From assembly GCF_009720525.1 (NCBI RefSeq), contig NZ_CP043930.1, forward strand, positions 5,178,501-5,242,500: a DNA stretch of 64,000 nt. Direction: 5' to 3'. Positions 45,089-52,890 of the stretch are shown here, piece after piece. The notes under the pieces are model-generated. The model ran no database searches and had not been told where the DNA came from. It saw only the letters and a list, made by a program, of their open reading frames with translations. Every line of letters starts with the position of its first letter. Position 1 is the stretch's first letter. Source of the DNA: Gimesia benthica. Lineage in GTDB: Bacteria; Planctomycetota; Planctomycetia; Planctomycetales; Planctomycetaceae. A program made the position numbers and the translations under genes.

Positions 45089-45407
45089 GGTTGTCTAAGT
45101 CTGGTAGAAGTTTATAGAAAATCGACATCTCTACAGGAATTCTAACAGGAAACCCCGTAATGAAAAGGCTGTCGCGCCAAAGCAGGGCGCAGACCGGATT
45201 CTCTTCAGGTCGACAGTTCTGTGTCCCCGATAAACAGGGGAGTACCAGTCAGACACAGGGGTAACAGGATGTGTTCAGGGCTGAGCGCGGATCTGGTATT
45301 GTTTTGAGGCCAGCTCAGTCGGAAGTTCTGCTTTCAGAGATTGCTTTCGACGACTGAGAGATACCGGTCTGATCGCGCCAGTATCTCTGTCATGAACACA
45401 TGCAGGC
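45089..45407. other. Spacer after the Asn-rich lipoprotein gene
   Basis: No gene is seen. AGAGATAC (45357-45364) and GTATCTCT (45381-45388) form an 8-base stem just after the minus-strand stop at 45408. No T-run follows, so a terminator role is doubtful. Confidence 0.3.
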
Positions 45408-46847
45408 TCATTTTTTGGGGACGAGCCGTTGTGCCTTGATGACTTGATAGCAGGGCTTGCCCATGCGATCCTGCTGAGAGCCGTCAATGCGACCATCAAT
45501 CAGGACGACATCACCATTTTTGAACCGGTTGAGTTTTCCCTTGTCCAGCAAAACGATGTTTCCGCCAAATTTATCTGTTTGATCGGGGGTCGCATTGTAG
45601 GTGATGTTCCAGCTCTTTTCCTGTTCATCGAATTCCACCACACCTCGCAACCAGCGATAACCCTGACGATCGTAGCTGAATGGCGAAGGTGCCTTACCTG
45701 CTGAAGTCGCTGCACCACCGGCAGCCGGAAACTCGAAGGAAGCCGGCTGGAATTTGGTGGGAGCCATGAACTGCTCTGAGCGGACCAGCTGCGGACCGGA
45801 AGCAGGCATCTGATGGTTTGCATGGCTGACCTGACCAGGCGCCGATTTCATGATCGAAGTGTTGTTCGGGCCGAAGGTGTCATCGTTGCCGGGGAAAGGG
45901 TTATCCTGATTTCCGGGGAATGGATTATTCTGGTTTTCAGGGAATGTGTTGTCATTTTCCGGAAAGCTCTGGACAGGAGGCTGGAATTCCTGGCTGCTGT
46001 CGAATGCGTTTTCTTCAAAGGTGTCAGCGGGAGCACCCTGATTAGCACTGAATTTTTTGGGATTCGCTTCGAAGGTATCGCCACTGCTTTCAAAGCTCTG
46101 CTGCTGTACCGGGGAAGGCACGCTGAAGCCGCTATCGCTGTTCTCCTGGAACTGATCATTGGCTTCAGGAAACTTTTGCGGCGTATTTCCGGGAAACTGA
46201 TCATTGTTATTGGGACCAAACTGATCGTCCGTCTGGATGTTGCCACCCTGTGGTTGCGGGTTTTTGTTGCTCTGGAACTGATCGTTGGTGTCCGCAGGGA
46301 ACGGATCATTCTGCGGGGGCTGACTGCTGTTTTGAGGAAACGTATTATCGATCGGCGGATTATTGTTCGGACGAATCTGGTTGGGATCCTGGTAGCTCGG
46401 CACAGGCTGGCTGCTGGAAGAACCGCTGTTGAAACCACCGCTGGGATTCGTGTTGCGTCCCGATGCTGTTGAATTGGCATCGAAGGGCGCGTTCATATCC
46501 GAACCGGAAGGACTGTTGAGTGGCTGTTTCCACTGTGTATCGACGCCATCGTAGTTAGTGTTTGTATTGTTGGGGAATGAATCGTTCCAGGCCTGGGAAC
46601 CATTGGAAGGCAGAGCGCCCTGTGGTGGCGGTACAGGCTGTCCCAGATCCGGTTGCATGGGATAATTCCCGGGGGGAATCGTGGATTCCGGAATAACGGT
46701 ACCGGGAGGCATCTGATAAGGACCGGGCGCACCGTAGGGACCGGGATAAGTTCCACCATACGGATACTGATGGTGAGGATAACAGCCGGTCGCAGCGCAG
46801 CATAACAGTGCGCACCAGCTGGCATTGATTAAAAATCGTCTCGACAT
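45408..46847 (-). CDS. Asn/Pro/Gln-rich lipoprotein with C-terminal beta domain
   Basis: A 479-residue surface-type protein. The N-terminus reads as a lipoprotein signal (SWCALLCCAATGC, lipid at C22). A Tyr/Pro/Gly segment (HHQYPYGGTYPGPYGAPG) follows. Then come about 250 residues of low complexity in which Asn, Gln, Pro, Phe and Asp recur as NDQFQ/NNPFPGN-like units. The final 90 residues (YRWLRGVVEFDEQEKSWNI to YQVIKAQRLVPKK) look like a compact OB-type beta domain. AAGGA seven bases before the ATG supports the start. It is not recognised as a named family. Its anchoring and repeat-rich spacer suggest an outer-membrane or wall-associated stalk. Confidence 0.7.
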   Translation of the reverse strand: MSRRFLINASWCALLCCAATGCYPHHQYPYGGTYPGPYGAPGPYQMPPGTVIPESTIPPGNYPMQPDLGQPVPPPQGALPSNGSQAWNDSFPNNTNTNYDGVDTQWKQPLNSPSGSDMNAPFDANSTASGRNTNPSGGFNSGSSSSQPVPSYQDPNQIRPNNNPPIDNTFPQNSSQPPQNDPFPADTNDQFQSNKNPQPQGGNIQTDDQFGPNNNDQFPGNTPQKFPEANDQFQENSDSGFSVPSPVQQQSFESSGDTFEANPKKFSANQGAPADTFEENAFDSSQEFQPPVQSFPENDNTFPENQNNPFPGNQDNPFPGNDDTFGPNNTSIMKSAPGQVSHANHQMPASGPQLVRSEQFMAPTKFQPASFEFPAAGGAATSAGKAPSPFSYDRQGYRWLRGVVEFDEQEKSWNITYNATPDQTDKFGGNIVLLDKGKLNRFKNGDVVLIDGRIDGSQQDRMGKPCYQVIKAQRLVPKK

Positions 46848-47212
46848 GATTGGGTCCTTAATGTTCCAAATGATTTCCCGGATGAGACTGGTGATCTGCA
46901 GGAAGGGAAAAACTTATGGACGGGTACCTGCCGAAATTCAGATTTCGGGCATTCTGTTTCACATACAGCGGGGATTGATGTGGCCGGTCTCTGCGGAAAG
47001 ACCGAACAGAAATGATCTGATTGTTCAGCAAGCGAGCGGGATTTTAGAGAATCTTGATTATGTGTCTATACCGAATCAGCGATTCTCAAGGTCCGTCTGT
47101 AAAAGTTGGCAAGAAAAATGGACCAGAGACTGACTTTGCGTTTCCCTTTTGTAATCTTTACAATTAACGGTCCCATTAAACTGTCTCACAATGTCTGTCT
47201 TAAAGATTCTTC
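46848..47212. other. Divergent spacer between the lipoprotein and YkgJ-type genes
   Basis: No gene is seen. A short hairpin CGGTCT/AGACCG lies at 46985-46990 and 46999-47004. The part from 47130 is AT-rich and probably contains the promoter of the plus-strand gene. Confidence 0.3.
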
Positions 47213-48487
47213 ATGCCTGCTCCCTCATTAAAGCTGCCCACGATCCAGAACTGGAACTGCCATAATTGTGGGGGATGTTGTAAGCAGCATCAGATTGAAA
47301 TCACGTTGGAAGAAAAAGAACGGATCGACAAACAGCGCTGGGCTGAGGATGATTCGATCCCAGGGAGCAAACCGGTGATCGTAAAGATGGGGATCTCACC
47401 GACCAGCCAACGCTACCGCCTGGCACATCAGGAAGATGGCTCCTGTATCTTTCTGGATGAACGGGGCCTGTGTCGGATTCATGCTAAATTTGGCGAGCCT
47501 GCCAAGCCGCTGGCCTGCCAGGTTTATCCGTATGCCTTCCATCCTGCAGGCAATGACATTGCCGTCAGTCTGCGTTTCAGTTGTCCTTCGGTCGTTGCGA
47601 ACCTGGGTGAACGCATTGACCGGCAGGAACCCGCGATTCGAAAGATTGTCAACCAGGTGTTGCCCAAGCGGCATAAAGCTCCTCCCGCACCGAATCTGAC
47701 GGCACGGGAAGCGGTGGGCTGGCCGGATACACTGAAAGCAGTTACCGCGCTCAGTCGTTTCTTCGCTGATCCAGAAGTCCCTGTGCAAACCAGTCTATTG
47801 CGCGCACTGGGGTGGGTTGAGTTGATTGAACACGCGCGGTTTGACGTTGTGCAGGGAGAACGCTTCACGGAATTTCTCGAATTGATTTCCCAGGCCGTGG
47901 ATCAGGAACTGCCGGCTGATCTGGAGATCCCCCGCACGCCTCCCAGCAGGTTAGGGGGAATTCAGTTTCGCCTGCTGGCAGCACAATACGCCCGCAAAGA
48001 TACACATGCGGAAACAGCCAGGGGGTTAGGCAGACGGTTATCGCTGCTGATGTCCGCGTTGAAGTTTACCCGGGGCAGTGGCAACATACCTCAACTGCAG
48101 GAACGTTTTCAGCGTGTCCCTTTCGCTGCCCTGGAAGAGCCGTTTGGGGCGCTGCCTGCCGAGAGTCAGAAGTTATTCTCACGCTACTTTCGCGTCAAAA
48201 TTCAGGGGCTGCATTTTCTGGGAGCAGCCTATTACGACATCCCGTTTGTGGAAGGTTTCTACCATCTGGCGCTGATGTTCCCCTCAATTCTCTGGATCGC
48301 ACGCTGGATTGCCGCAGGAGAGGGGAGAACAGAACTTGTGGCGGAAGATATCAATGAGGCGATGACAATTGCCGATCACCACCATGGATATTCACCGGTT
48401 TTCGGAATGCCTCATTTTCGCAGCCGGGTGAAAACGTTATCACGCACCGGCGACATCAAGAAACTCATCAGTTGGTACGGTCAGTAG
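47213..48487 (+). CDS. YkgJ-family Cys-cluster (putative metal/Fe-S) protein
   Basis: A 424-residue cytoplasmic protein. The N-terminal cluster motif is C16-x2-C19-x2-C22-C23 (NWNCHNCGGCC). The family's later cysteines follow in GSCIFLDERGLCRIH, PLACQVYPYAF and RFSCPSV. Family knowledge: YkgJ/UPF0153 proteins bind zinc or an Fe-S cluster through this pattern, and their activity is largely unassigned. The C-terminal 250 residues are helical, longer than in minimal YkgJ proteins, and not recognised. The end overlaps the convergent DUF427 gene by 20 bases. Confidence 0.85.
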   Translation: MPAPSLKLPTIQNWNCHNCGGCCKQHQIEITLEEKERIDKQRWAEDDSIPGSKPVIVKMGISPTSQRYRLAHQEDGSCIFLDERGLCRIHAKFGEPAKPLACQVYPYAFHPAGNDIAVSLRFSCPSVVANLGERIDRQEPAIRKIVNQVLPKRHKAPPAPNLTAREAVGWPDTLKAVTALSRFFADPEVPVQTSLLRALGWVELIEHARFDVVQGERFTEFLELISQAVDQELPADLEIPRTPPSRLGGIQFRLLAAQYARKDTHAETARGLGRRLSLLMSALKFTRGSGNIPQLQERFQRVPFAALEEPFGALPAESQKLFSRYFRVKIQGLHFLGAAYYDIPFVEGFYHLALMFPSILWIARWIAAGEGRTELVAEDINEAMTIADHHHGYSPVFGMPHFRSRVKTLSRTGDIKKLISWYGQ

Positions 48488-48788
48488 AAGATGAGATATC
48501 AGATTCGTTTGTCAGCTCGACTCCTTTCCAGAACGCAATCCGGTTTTTGAGCTGCCCATATTCTTTTTCGGGGTTGAGATAATACCAGGCGGCATCCCGG
48601 TTCACCTTATCCTCCACGACAACATCGTAAAAGAAGGCTTTGCCTTTCTGGGGGCTGGTAGATGTAGAAGTGCTCTTCTTCAGAAAGCGGGAGTTGACCG
48701 ATTCAATGGGAAAGTAGATATCCCCATCCACCATAACGGTGTCGTTGGACTCGACCAGGACAGCCTCATTCCAGATTGCTTTAGGCAC
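48468..48788 (-). CDS. DUF427 family protein, GTG start
   Basis: A 106-residue DUF427 protein, a small beta-rich fold of unknown role. Recognisable family stretches are KAIWNEAVLVESNDTVMVDGD, YFPIESVN, FYDVVVEDKVNRDAAWYY and RIAFWKGVEL. The frame is open from a TTG at 48818, but the GTG at 48788 is chosen: GAGGAG (48800-48795) lies six bases before it and the product then begins MPKAIWN like other family members. A Ser/Thr-rich insertion (KKSTSTSTSPQKG) replaces the usual short loop. Confidence 0.85.
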   Translation of the reverse strand: MPKAIWNEAVLVESNDTVMVDGDIYFPIESVNSRFLKKSTSTSTSPQKGKAFFYDVVVEDKVNRDAAWYYLNPEKEYGQLKNRIAFWKGVELTNESDISSSTDRTN

Positions 48789-48989
48789 ACCGAACTCCTC
48801 ATCGTTAAGTGATAACAATGGCTTGACTAACGAAATGAGAATGGTTTATTCAGTGAGGTTGCCCACAACTATCGTAGTCAAGTCGGCCCGGAATACTAAC
48901 AAAAAAATGAAAAAATAATTCACCGATCAGCTGGCGGTGAAAAAATGCGATCCTCAACAGTCAGTCAAACTGAAAGTGGTACAGGGTAA

Positions 48990-49325
48990 TCAAAGACTGT
49001 CTGAGGCTTCGGGGGGCATCTGTCGGGGGCTGAAGGAGATGATTCCCAGTTCCCACTGTTTGCGTTTAAACATGTTTTCTGAATTGAGAGTGTGGATGAA
49101 AGTCGCATCCTGGCGCTGATAGGAAATCAGGCCACCATCCTCAAGTTCTACGATATGAATGGTTTCCTGAGGATGAGCAGAGGGATGCTGTTTGATCTCC
49201 ACATCCTCTGCCCCAATCAGTTCTTCCACTGAGAGCAGGGATTTACTTTGATTCAGCGTGAACCGCCCCTGGCTGTCTGGGATTTTTTCCCATTGATATC
49301 GTTCAAGTAAATCGGAGACTTTCAT
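48990..49325 (-). CDS. Small hypothetical protein
   Basis: A 111-residue soluble protein starting MKVSDLLERYQWEKIPDSQG. No signal peptide or membrane helix. The middle (SVEELIGAEDVEIKQHPSAH, IVELEDGGLISYQRQDATFIHTL) suggests alternating strands and helices. It is not recognised. It lies between DUF427 and the Cys-repeat gene on the same strand but with wide spacers, so operon membership is doubtful. Confidence 0.5.
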   Translation of the reverse strand: MKVSDLLERYQWEKIPDSQGRFTLNQSKSLLSVEELIGAEDVEIKQHPSAHPQETIHIVELEDGGLISYQRQDATFIHTLNSENMFKRKQWELGIISFSPRQMPPEASDSL

Positions 49326-49460
49326 ACGTGCACACTATAAATCTGAATCGGGTATAACAAACGAAAACTTACAAATATAGATGTTAAAACCTGAGTCTAA
49401 TGGCTGTTAACGAAAATTGGAAGGATGCTGGCCAGCTTTCGATTCTAATGCAGCGCGCAT

Positions 49461-49507
49461 AAAAAAAATGATGTTTCCCTATTAAAGAGAGACACCATTT
49501 TTTTCAA
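49461..49507 (-). terminator. Terminator of the Cys-repeat gene transcript
   Basis: On the minus strand AAAAAAATGGTGTCTCTCT pairs with AGGGAAACATCATTTTTTT (one mismatch, two G-U pairs) and ends in a T-run. It is roughly 170 bases after the gene's stop. Confidence 0.7.
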
Positions 49508-49567
49508 TTTTTTATCGCAGTTCAATTCAGATTCGATTGGTGAAGGACGTTCTTTCTGGTGAAGTCC

Positions 49568-49593
49568 GTCCGAGGGAAGTGATTCCCTCGGAC
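49568..49593 (-). other. Perfect 11-base stem-loop in the 3' untranslated region
   Basis: GTCCGAGGGAA (49568-49578) pairs with TTCCCTCGGAC (49583-49593) around a four-base loop. It lies between the Cys-repeat gene and its terminator and lacks a T-tract, so it could be a stabilising 3' element or part of a small RNA. Confidence 0.55.
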
Positions 49594-49678
49594 TTGACGT
49601 TCACGATTATTGAAGCTGCCCTTCGGACCTGATTAACCAATCCCTTAGTGCGGGGATTTCAGTTAGTTTCAAATCTGA

Positions 49679-50191
49679 TTAGTTGCAGCAAGACTTGGGT
49701 GACGGAGCACAGCAAGTCGGCTTAGGAGCTGGTGCACAGCAGGTTGGAGCTGGAGCACAGCAAGACTTCTTAACTTTGCAGCAACGAACTTTGACTTTGC
49801 AGCAACGATCTTTGCAACGGTTGAACATTTTGCCGCAACGATCTTTGCAACCCCGCAGGAAGCCACCATTGAACAATTTCTTGTGTCCGCAGCAGCTGCT
49901 TTCGCAGGTGTTGCAGCAAGATTTAGGAGCTGGGGCACAGCAGGTCTTAGGAGCAGGTGCACAGCAAGTCTTTGGTGCAGGAGCACAGCAGGCCTTCGGT
50001 GCGGGAGCACAGCAGGTCTTAGGAGCAGGTGCACAGCAAGTTGGCTTGGGGGCACAGCATTTCTTAGGAGCAGGTGCACAGCAAGTAGGGGCAGGAGCAC
50101 AGCATCCTTTACCCAGGAAGCCAGCAGCTTCAGCAGATACACCAGCACAACAAACAACCGCTACAGCGGCAACGTAACTTAACAATTTCAT
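49679..50191 (-). CDS. Secreted CC-APAPK repeat protein (38 cysteines)
   Basis: A 170-residue protein with a signal peptide (LLSYVAAVAVVCCAGVSAEA). The mature part is built of eleven units CC-A-P-x-P-K/T, eight in a row after the signal and three at the end. Between them is a basic Cys-rich insert (CKDRCGKMFNRCKDRCCKVKVRCC). It has 38 cysteines in all, mostly as pairs. No known family was recognised; the insert is the only non-repetitive part. Possible roles are a disulfide-crosslinked wall or matrix protein, or a metal sponge. Planctomycete envelopes are protein-rich, which favours the first, by inference. The gene has its own terminator and a long AT-rich leader. Confidence 0.75.
   Translation of the reverse strand: MKLLSYVAAVAVVCCAGVSAEAAGFLGKGCCAPAPTCCAPAPKKCCAPKPTCCAPAPKTCCAPAPKACCAPAPKTCCAPAPKTCCAPAPKSCCNTCESSCCGHKKLFNGGFLRGCKDRCGKMFNRCKDRCCKVKVRCCKVKKSCCAPAPTCCAPAPKPTCCAPSPKSCCN
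49690..50110 (-). repeat. 24-base-class coding repeats (CCAPAPK units)
   Basis: The CC-APAP-K/T codons recur as short tandem DNA units in two blocks (about 49690-49770 and 49918-50110), separated by the basic insert. Such arrays can expand or shrink by slippage, so the copy number may vary between strains. Confidence 0.7.
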
Positions 50192-50665
50192 TTAGGCAAT
50201 CTCCAAGGATTCGCTTCGTGGACGGTCGTGAGGTACTCTTCTCGGTTTGGTTAGATGAGGTTTGCTAACTAACCGTGGAGTCCATAGCCTCACGTAATTA
50301 AAAAGGTAAACCTGCCTATCTTTTCGGCCAGATTCCGCGGAGAGTTATTGAATAAACACAAAATTGTGGGGCCACCCCCCAAAGTGGGTCCTGAAGGGGT
50401 ACTTGTAACGATTATGACGGCATTCGATTCCGCAAAGGGTGTCTCACACGGTGTTTGGCATATATTTGCGTTATGTGTACATGTGGTCCTTCTGCTGCGG
50501 CTCACGCTCCATAGCAGTCGGAACCTGAAAAAACTATCCGCGACCTGATTCTGTTCCCCTGCTGTGAGTTGTATTCATCCCGTGCCTGTATACGATTGAA
50601 GAAGAGAGACAATTGGATCTGATGTGTGGTGTTTTGTGCAGATTGTTGACTGGGATATTGATCTC
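50192..50665. other. Long divergent spacer between Cys-repeat and receiver-like genes
   Basis: No convincing gene. A partial inverted repeat (GGTTTGGTTAG with CTAACTAACC near 50249-50270) lies in the leader of the Cys-repeat gene. The rest holds no recognised RNA or operator. Confidence 0.35.
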
Positions 50666-51103
50666 ATGAAAAACGTGTTTGTTCTTGAAGAGCGGGCACA
50701 CCTGGTTTCGGAACTGCGCTGGCAGTTTGAAGGCCGGTCTGACTGGAACATTACCGGTTTCTCTTCGGAGCAGGCCTTGTTTCAACAGACCCTGCTGGAA
50801 GATCCTGGCTCTGTGCTGGTCATTCTCGATTTCAGTGCAGGGAAAACTGTCTGTTTACAGTTCCTGCAGAGGCACCAGACGGCACGTTCCCGGTTTCCGG
50901 TGATGATCTTTTCACCGGATCCTCTGGAAAACCTGGAGTGGGCCTTACGTGAGCTGGGCGTATTTCATATACAGAGTGGAAAACTGGAGCCGGATCGCCT
51001 CGCCAAAATCTGTTGCTGGTATCTGGAACCTTATCCTCAAAAACGTCAGACTTATCTGTCGAAGACCCGCGTGACAATGTCTCATCCGGAAGAAACGAAC
51101 TGA
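50666..51103 (+). CDS. Receiver-like (CheY-fold-like) small protein
   Basis: A 145-residue protein. The ATG at 50666 begins MKNVFVLEERAHLVSEL; the frame extends to 50624 without support. The first hundred residues suggest a diverged response-regulator receiver fold: strand KNVFVLEE, later SVLVILDF (the position of the phospho-acceptor Asp), FPVMIFSPDP and an end strand VFHIQSGKL. The acidic pocket at the first strand appears as EE rather than DD, so phosphorylation is uncertain. It lies about 85 bases upstream of the Mrp gene on the same strand. Function unknown. Confidence 0.5.
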   Translation: MKNVFVLEERAHLVSELRWQFEGRSDWNITGFSSEQALFQQTLLEDPGSVLVILDFSAGKTVCLQFLQRHQTARSRFPVMIFSPDPLENLEWALRELGVFHIQSGKLEPDRLAKICCWYLEPYPQKRQTYLSKTRVTMSHPEETN

Positions 51104-51189
51104 CTGTGATCGGCTACCCTGATGTGTAAAGAATGCTGCCGTCCCGTTTCCGGAAGAAGTATTAAGTAATAGGAAAGTAATCTCAACTG

Positions 51190-52272
51190 ATGTCGAATAC
51201 CGAATTCACTGAAGCAAACCTGCAGAAAAGTCTGACCGATCTGAAAGATCCCGTTTTTGGTAAGCCCCTGACGGAAAGTGGTCTGTTAAAGTCAGTCCAG
51301 CCAGGTGACAGCGGACAGGTAACGGTTCGGATCGAACTGCCCGTGCCTTCCTATCCACTACAATCAGAACTGACTGAGTCAATCAGCGGCACCATTCAGA
51401 AAGCCTTCCCCGAATGCCAGTATGTGGATGTGGAATATTCCACGAACATCAGGGGCAAACAGTCGGGCGGTCGCCTGGGCCTGAAGGTGAAGAATGTCAT
51501 CGCCGTCGGAGCGGGCAAAGGGGGCGTCGGCAAAAGCACGGTTGCTGCCAGCCTGGCTTATGGGTTGAAGCAGTTTGGTGCTAAAGTCGGTCTGGTGGAT
51601 GCGGACGTCTACGGCCCCAGTATTCCCCATCTGGTAGGAACCAGTGAAAAACCGATGGCGCAGGAGTTTCAGGGGAGAGACGGTCAGACACTCACGCGAA
51701 TTATTCCAGTGGAAGCGGACGGACTGAAAGTCATGTCGATGGCCTTTTTCGTCGAACCGGATCAGGCTGTGATCTGGCGGGGCCCGATGCTGCACAAGGC
51801 GATCACCCAGTTTCTCCAGGACACGGAATGGGGAGAACTCGATTATCTGATTATTGATATGCCGCCTGGTACCGGTGATGTTTCCTTAACATTGTCTCAG
51901 TTGCTGGAACTGGCAGGTGCTGTCGTCGTCTGTACTCCGCAGCAGGTTGCTCTGCTGGATGCTGTTAAAGCAGTGCAGATGTTCCGGCAGGTTAAAATCC
52001 CCGTTCTGGGAATTGTCGAGAATATGTCGGGCGAAATCTTCGGGCGGGGCGGTGCCAAAGCCCGTGGGGAAGAATTACAGATTCCCTTCCTGGGCGAGAT
52101 CCCGATGAACGCCGAAATTCGGGAAAAATCGGACGCCGGCCAGATTTCACATCTCGTGACCGAAGAATTGGCTTCGACTGAGCCATTACTCAAAGTGGCC
52201 GAAGCGACTGCCATCGAAATTGCCCGCGAACTGCTGGAAAATCCAATCAAGCCTGCCATGGAGATTCTCTGA
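51190..52272 (+). CDS. mrp: Mrp/NBP35-family P-loop ATPase lacking the CxxC motif
   Basis: A 360-residue ParA/MinD-type ATPase of the ApbC/Mrp Fe-S carrier family. The N-terminal MIP18/DUF59 domain covers about 8-90. The deviant Walker A is GAGKGGVGKST (107-117). DADVYGPSIPHL, IWRGPMLHKAI, IIDMPPGTGDVSLT and CTPQQVALLDAVKAVQMF are conserved. In ApbC-type members the loop after VENMS carries a CxxC that holds the bridging cluster. Here that loop is shortened to VENMSGEIFGRGGAKARG with no cysteine. Cluster carriage may use other ligands or be lost. SufE follows 100 bases downstream, supporting an Fe-S context. Confidence 0.9.
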   Translation: MSNTEFTEANLQKSLTDLKDPVFGKPLTESGLLKSVQPGDSGQVTVRIELPVPSYPLQSELTESISGTIQKAFPECQYVDVEYSTNIRGKQSGGRLGLKVKNVIAVGAGKGGVGKSTVAASLAYGLKQFGAKVGLVDADVYGPSIPHLVGTSEKPMAQEFQGRDGQTLTRIIPVEADGLKVMSMAFFVEPDQAVIWRGPMLHKAITQFLQDTEWGELDYLIIDMPPGTGDVSLTLSQLLELAGAVVVCTPQQVALLDAVKAVQMFRQVKIPVLGIVENMSGEIFGRGGAKARGEELQIPFLGEIPMNAEIREKSDAGQISHLVTEELASTEPLLKVAEATAIEIARELLENPIKPAMEIL

Positions 52273-52372
52273 TCCCGCGTGATCGCAAGCCGTGTTCTTC
52301 AGCCGCAGCGTTCTGAACTACATATTCACCCTGTGATAATATAGTATAGAATGTGAGATAGTATTGAATCCG

Positions 52373-52849
52373 ATGTCTGACAGACAAAATTCAGCCGTAC
52401 AGAATACCGAAATGAATGAGAAAATAATCACCATTGATGAGTTGCTCGAGGAGTTTGATTTTCTTGGTGACTGGGAAGAGCGTTGCGACTTTTTGATCGA
52501 TCTCGGTTTTGAACTGCCGCCGATGCCCGAGACTGAGAAAACGGAAACCAACCGCGTGCACGGCTGCCAGAGTATGGTCTGGTTGACGACGGACCTGCAG
52601 GAATCCGAAGGCCGTAAGGTATTACGCATCAATGCAGACAGCGATGCCCTGATCGTCAAAGGTCTGATTGCGGTTCTGCTGGCGATCTATCAGAACCGGA
52701 CGCCTGATGAAGTGCTTAAGATCGATGTGAAGGATTATTTCTCCCGTCTGCAACTGGATAAATATCTCAGTACGCAGCGCAAAAACGGGTTGATGGGCAT
52801 GGTCGAACGGGTTCAACAGGAAGCCCGCGTGCTCGCCGAGCAGAACTAA
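52373..52849 (+). CDS. sufE: Sulfur acceptor protein SufE
   Basis: A 158-residue SufE. It takes persulfide sulfur from SufS and boosts its activity. The active-site cysteine is C65 in RVHGCQSMVWL. The family N-terminal helix (IDELLEEFDFLGDWEERCDFLIDLG) is present, and AVLLAIYQNRTPDEVL, INADSDALIVKGL and the KNGLMGMVERVQ ending are typical. The ATG at 52373 is preferred over the TTG at 52364. It lies 100 bases after mrp and is probably co-transcribed. Its desulfurase partner is at 43853 on the other strand. Confidence 0.93.
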   Translation: MSDRQNSAVQNTEMNEKIITIDELLEEFDFLGDWEERCDFLIDLGFELPPMPETEKTETNRVHGCQSMVWLTTDLQESEGRKVLRINADSDALIVKGLIAVLLAIYQNRTPDEVLKIDVKDYFSRLQLDKYLSTQRKNGLMGMVERVQQEARVLAEQN

Positions 52850-52890
52850 GACGCTACCAACCAGGTCTTCCGCTGATGTCAGCAGACTAT

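Larger units (their letters stand above)
49326..49678. other. 3' region of the Cys-repeat gene
   Basis: No gene is seen. Two stem-loops lie here: a perfect 11-base stem at 49568-49593 and a T-flanked terminator at 49461-49507. Both face the minus-strand Cys-repeat gene and are listed separately. Confidence 0.5.

Noticed and set aside
45813-46472. Two overlapping frames of about 200 codons, one on each strand
   Set aside because: Both come from the repetitive Asn-codon region of the lipoprotein gene read out of frame.
49690-50110. Possible CRISPR-like direct repeats
   Set aside because: Units are short, imperfect, without unique spacers, and lie in a coding frame.
49683-50177. Gln/Ala-rich frame (QQVLGAGAQQ repeats) on the plus strand
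   Set aside because: It is the exact antisense of the CC-APAPK repeats. Repeats give open frames in several registers; only the minus-strand frame has a signal peptide.
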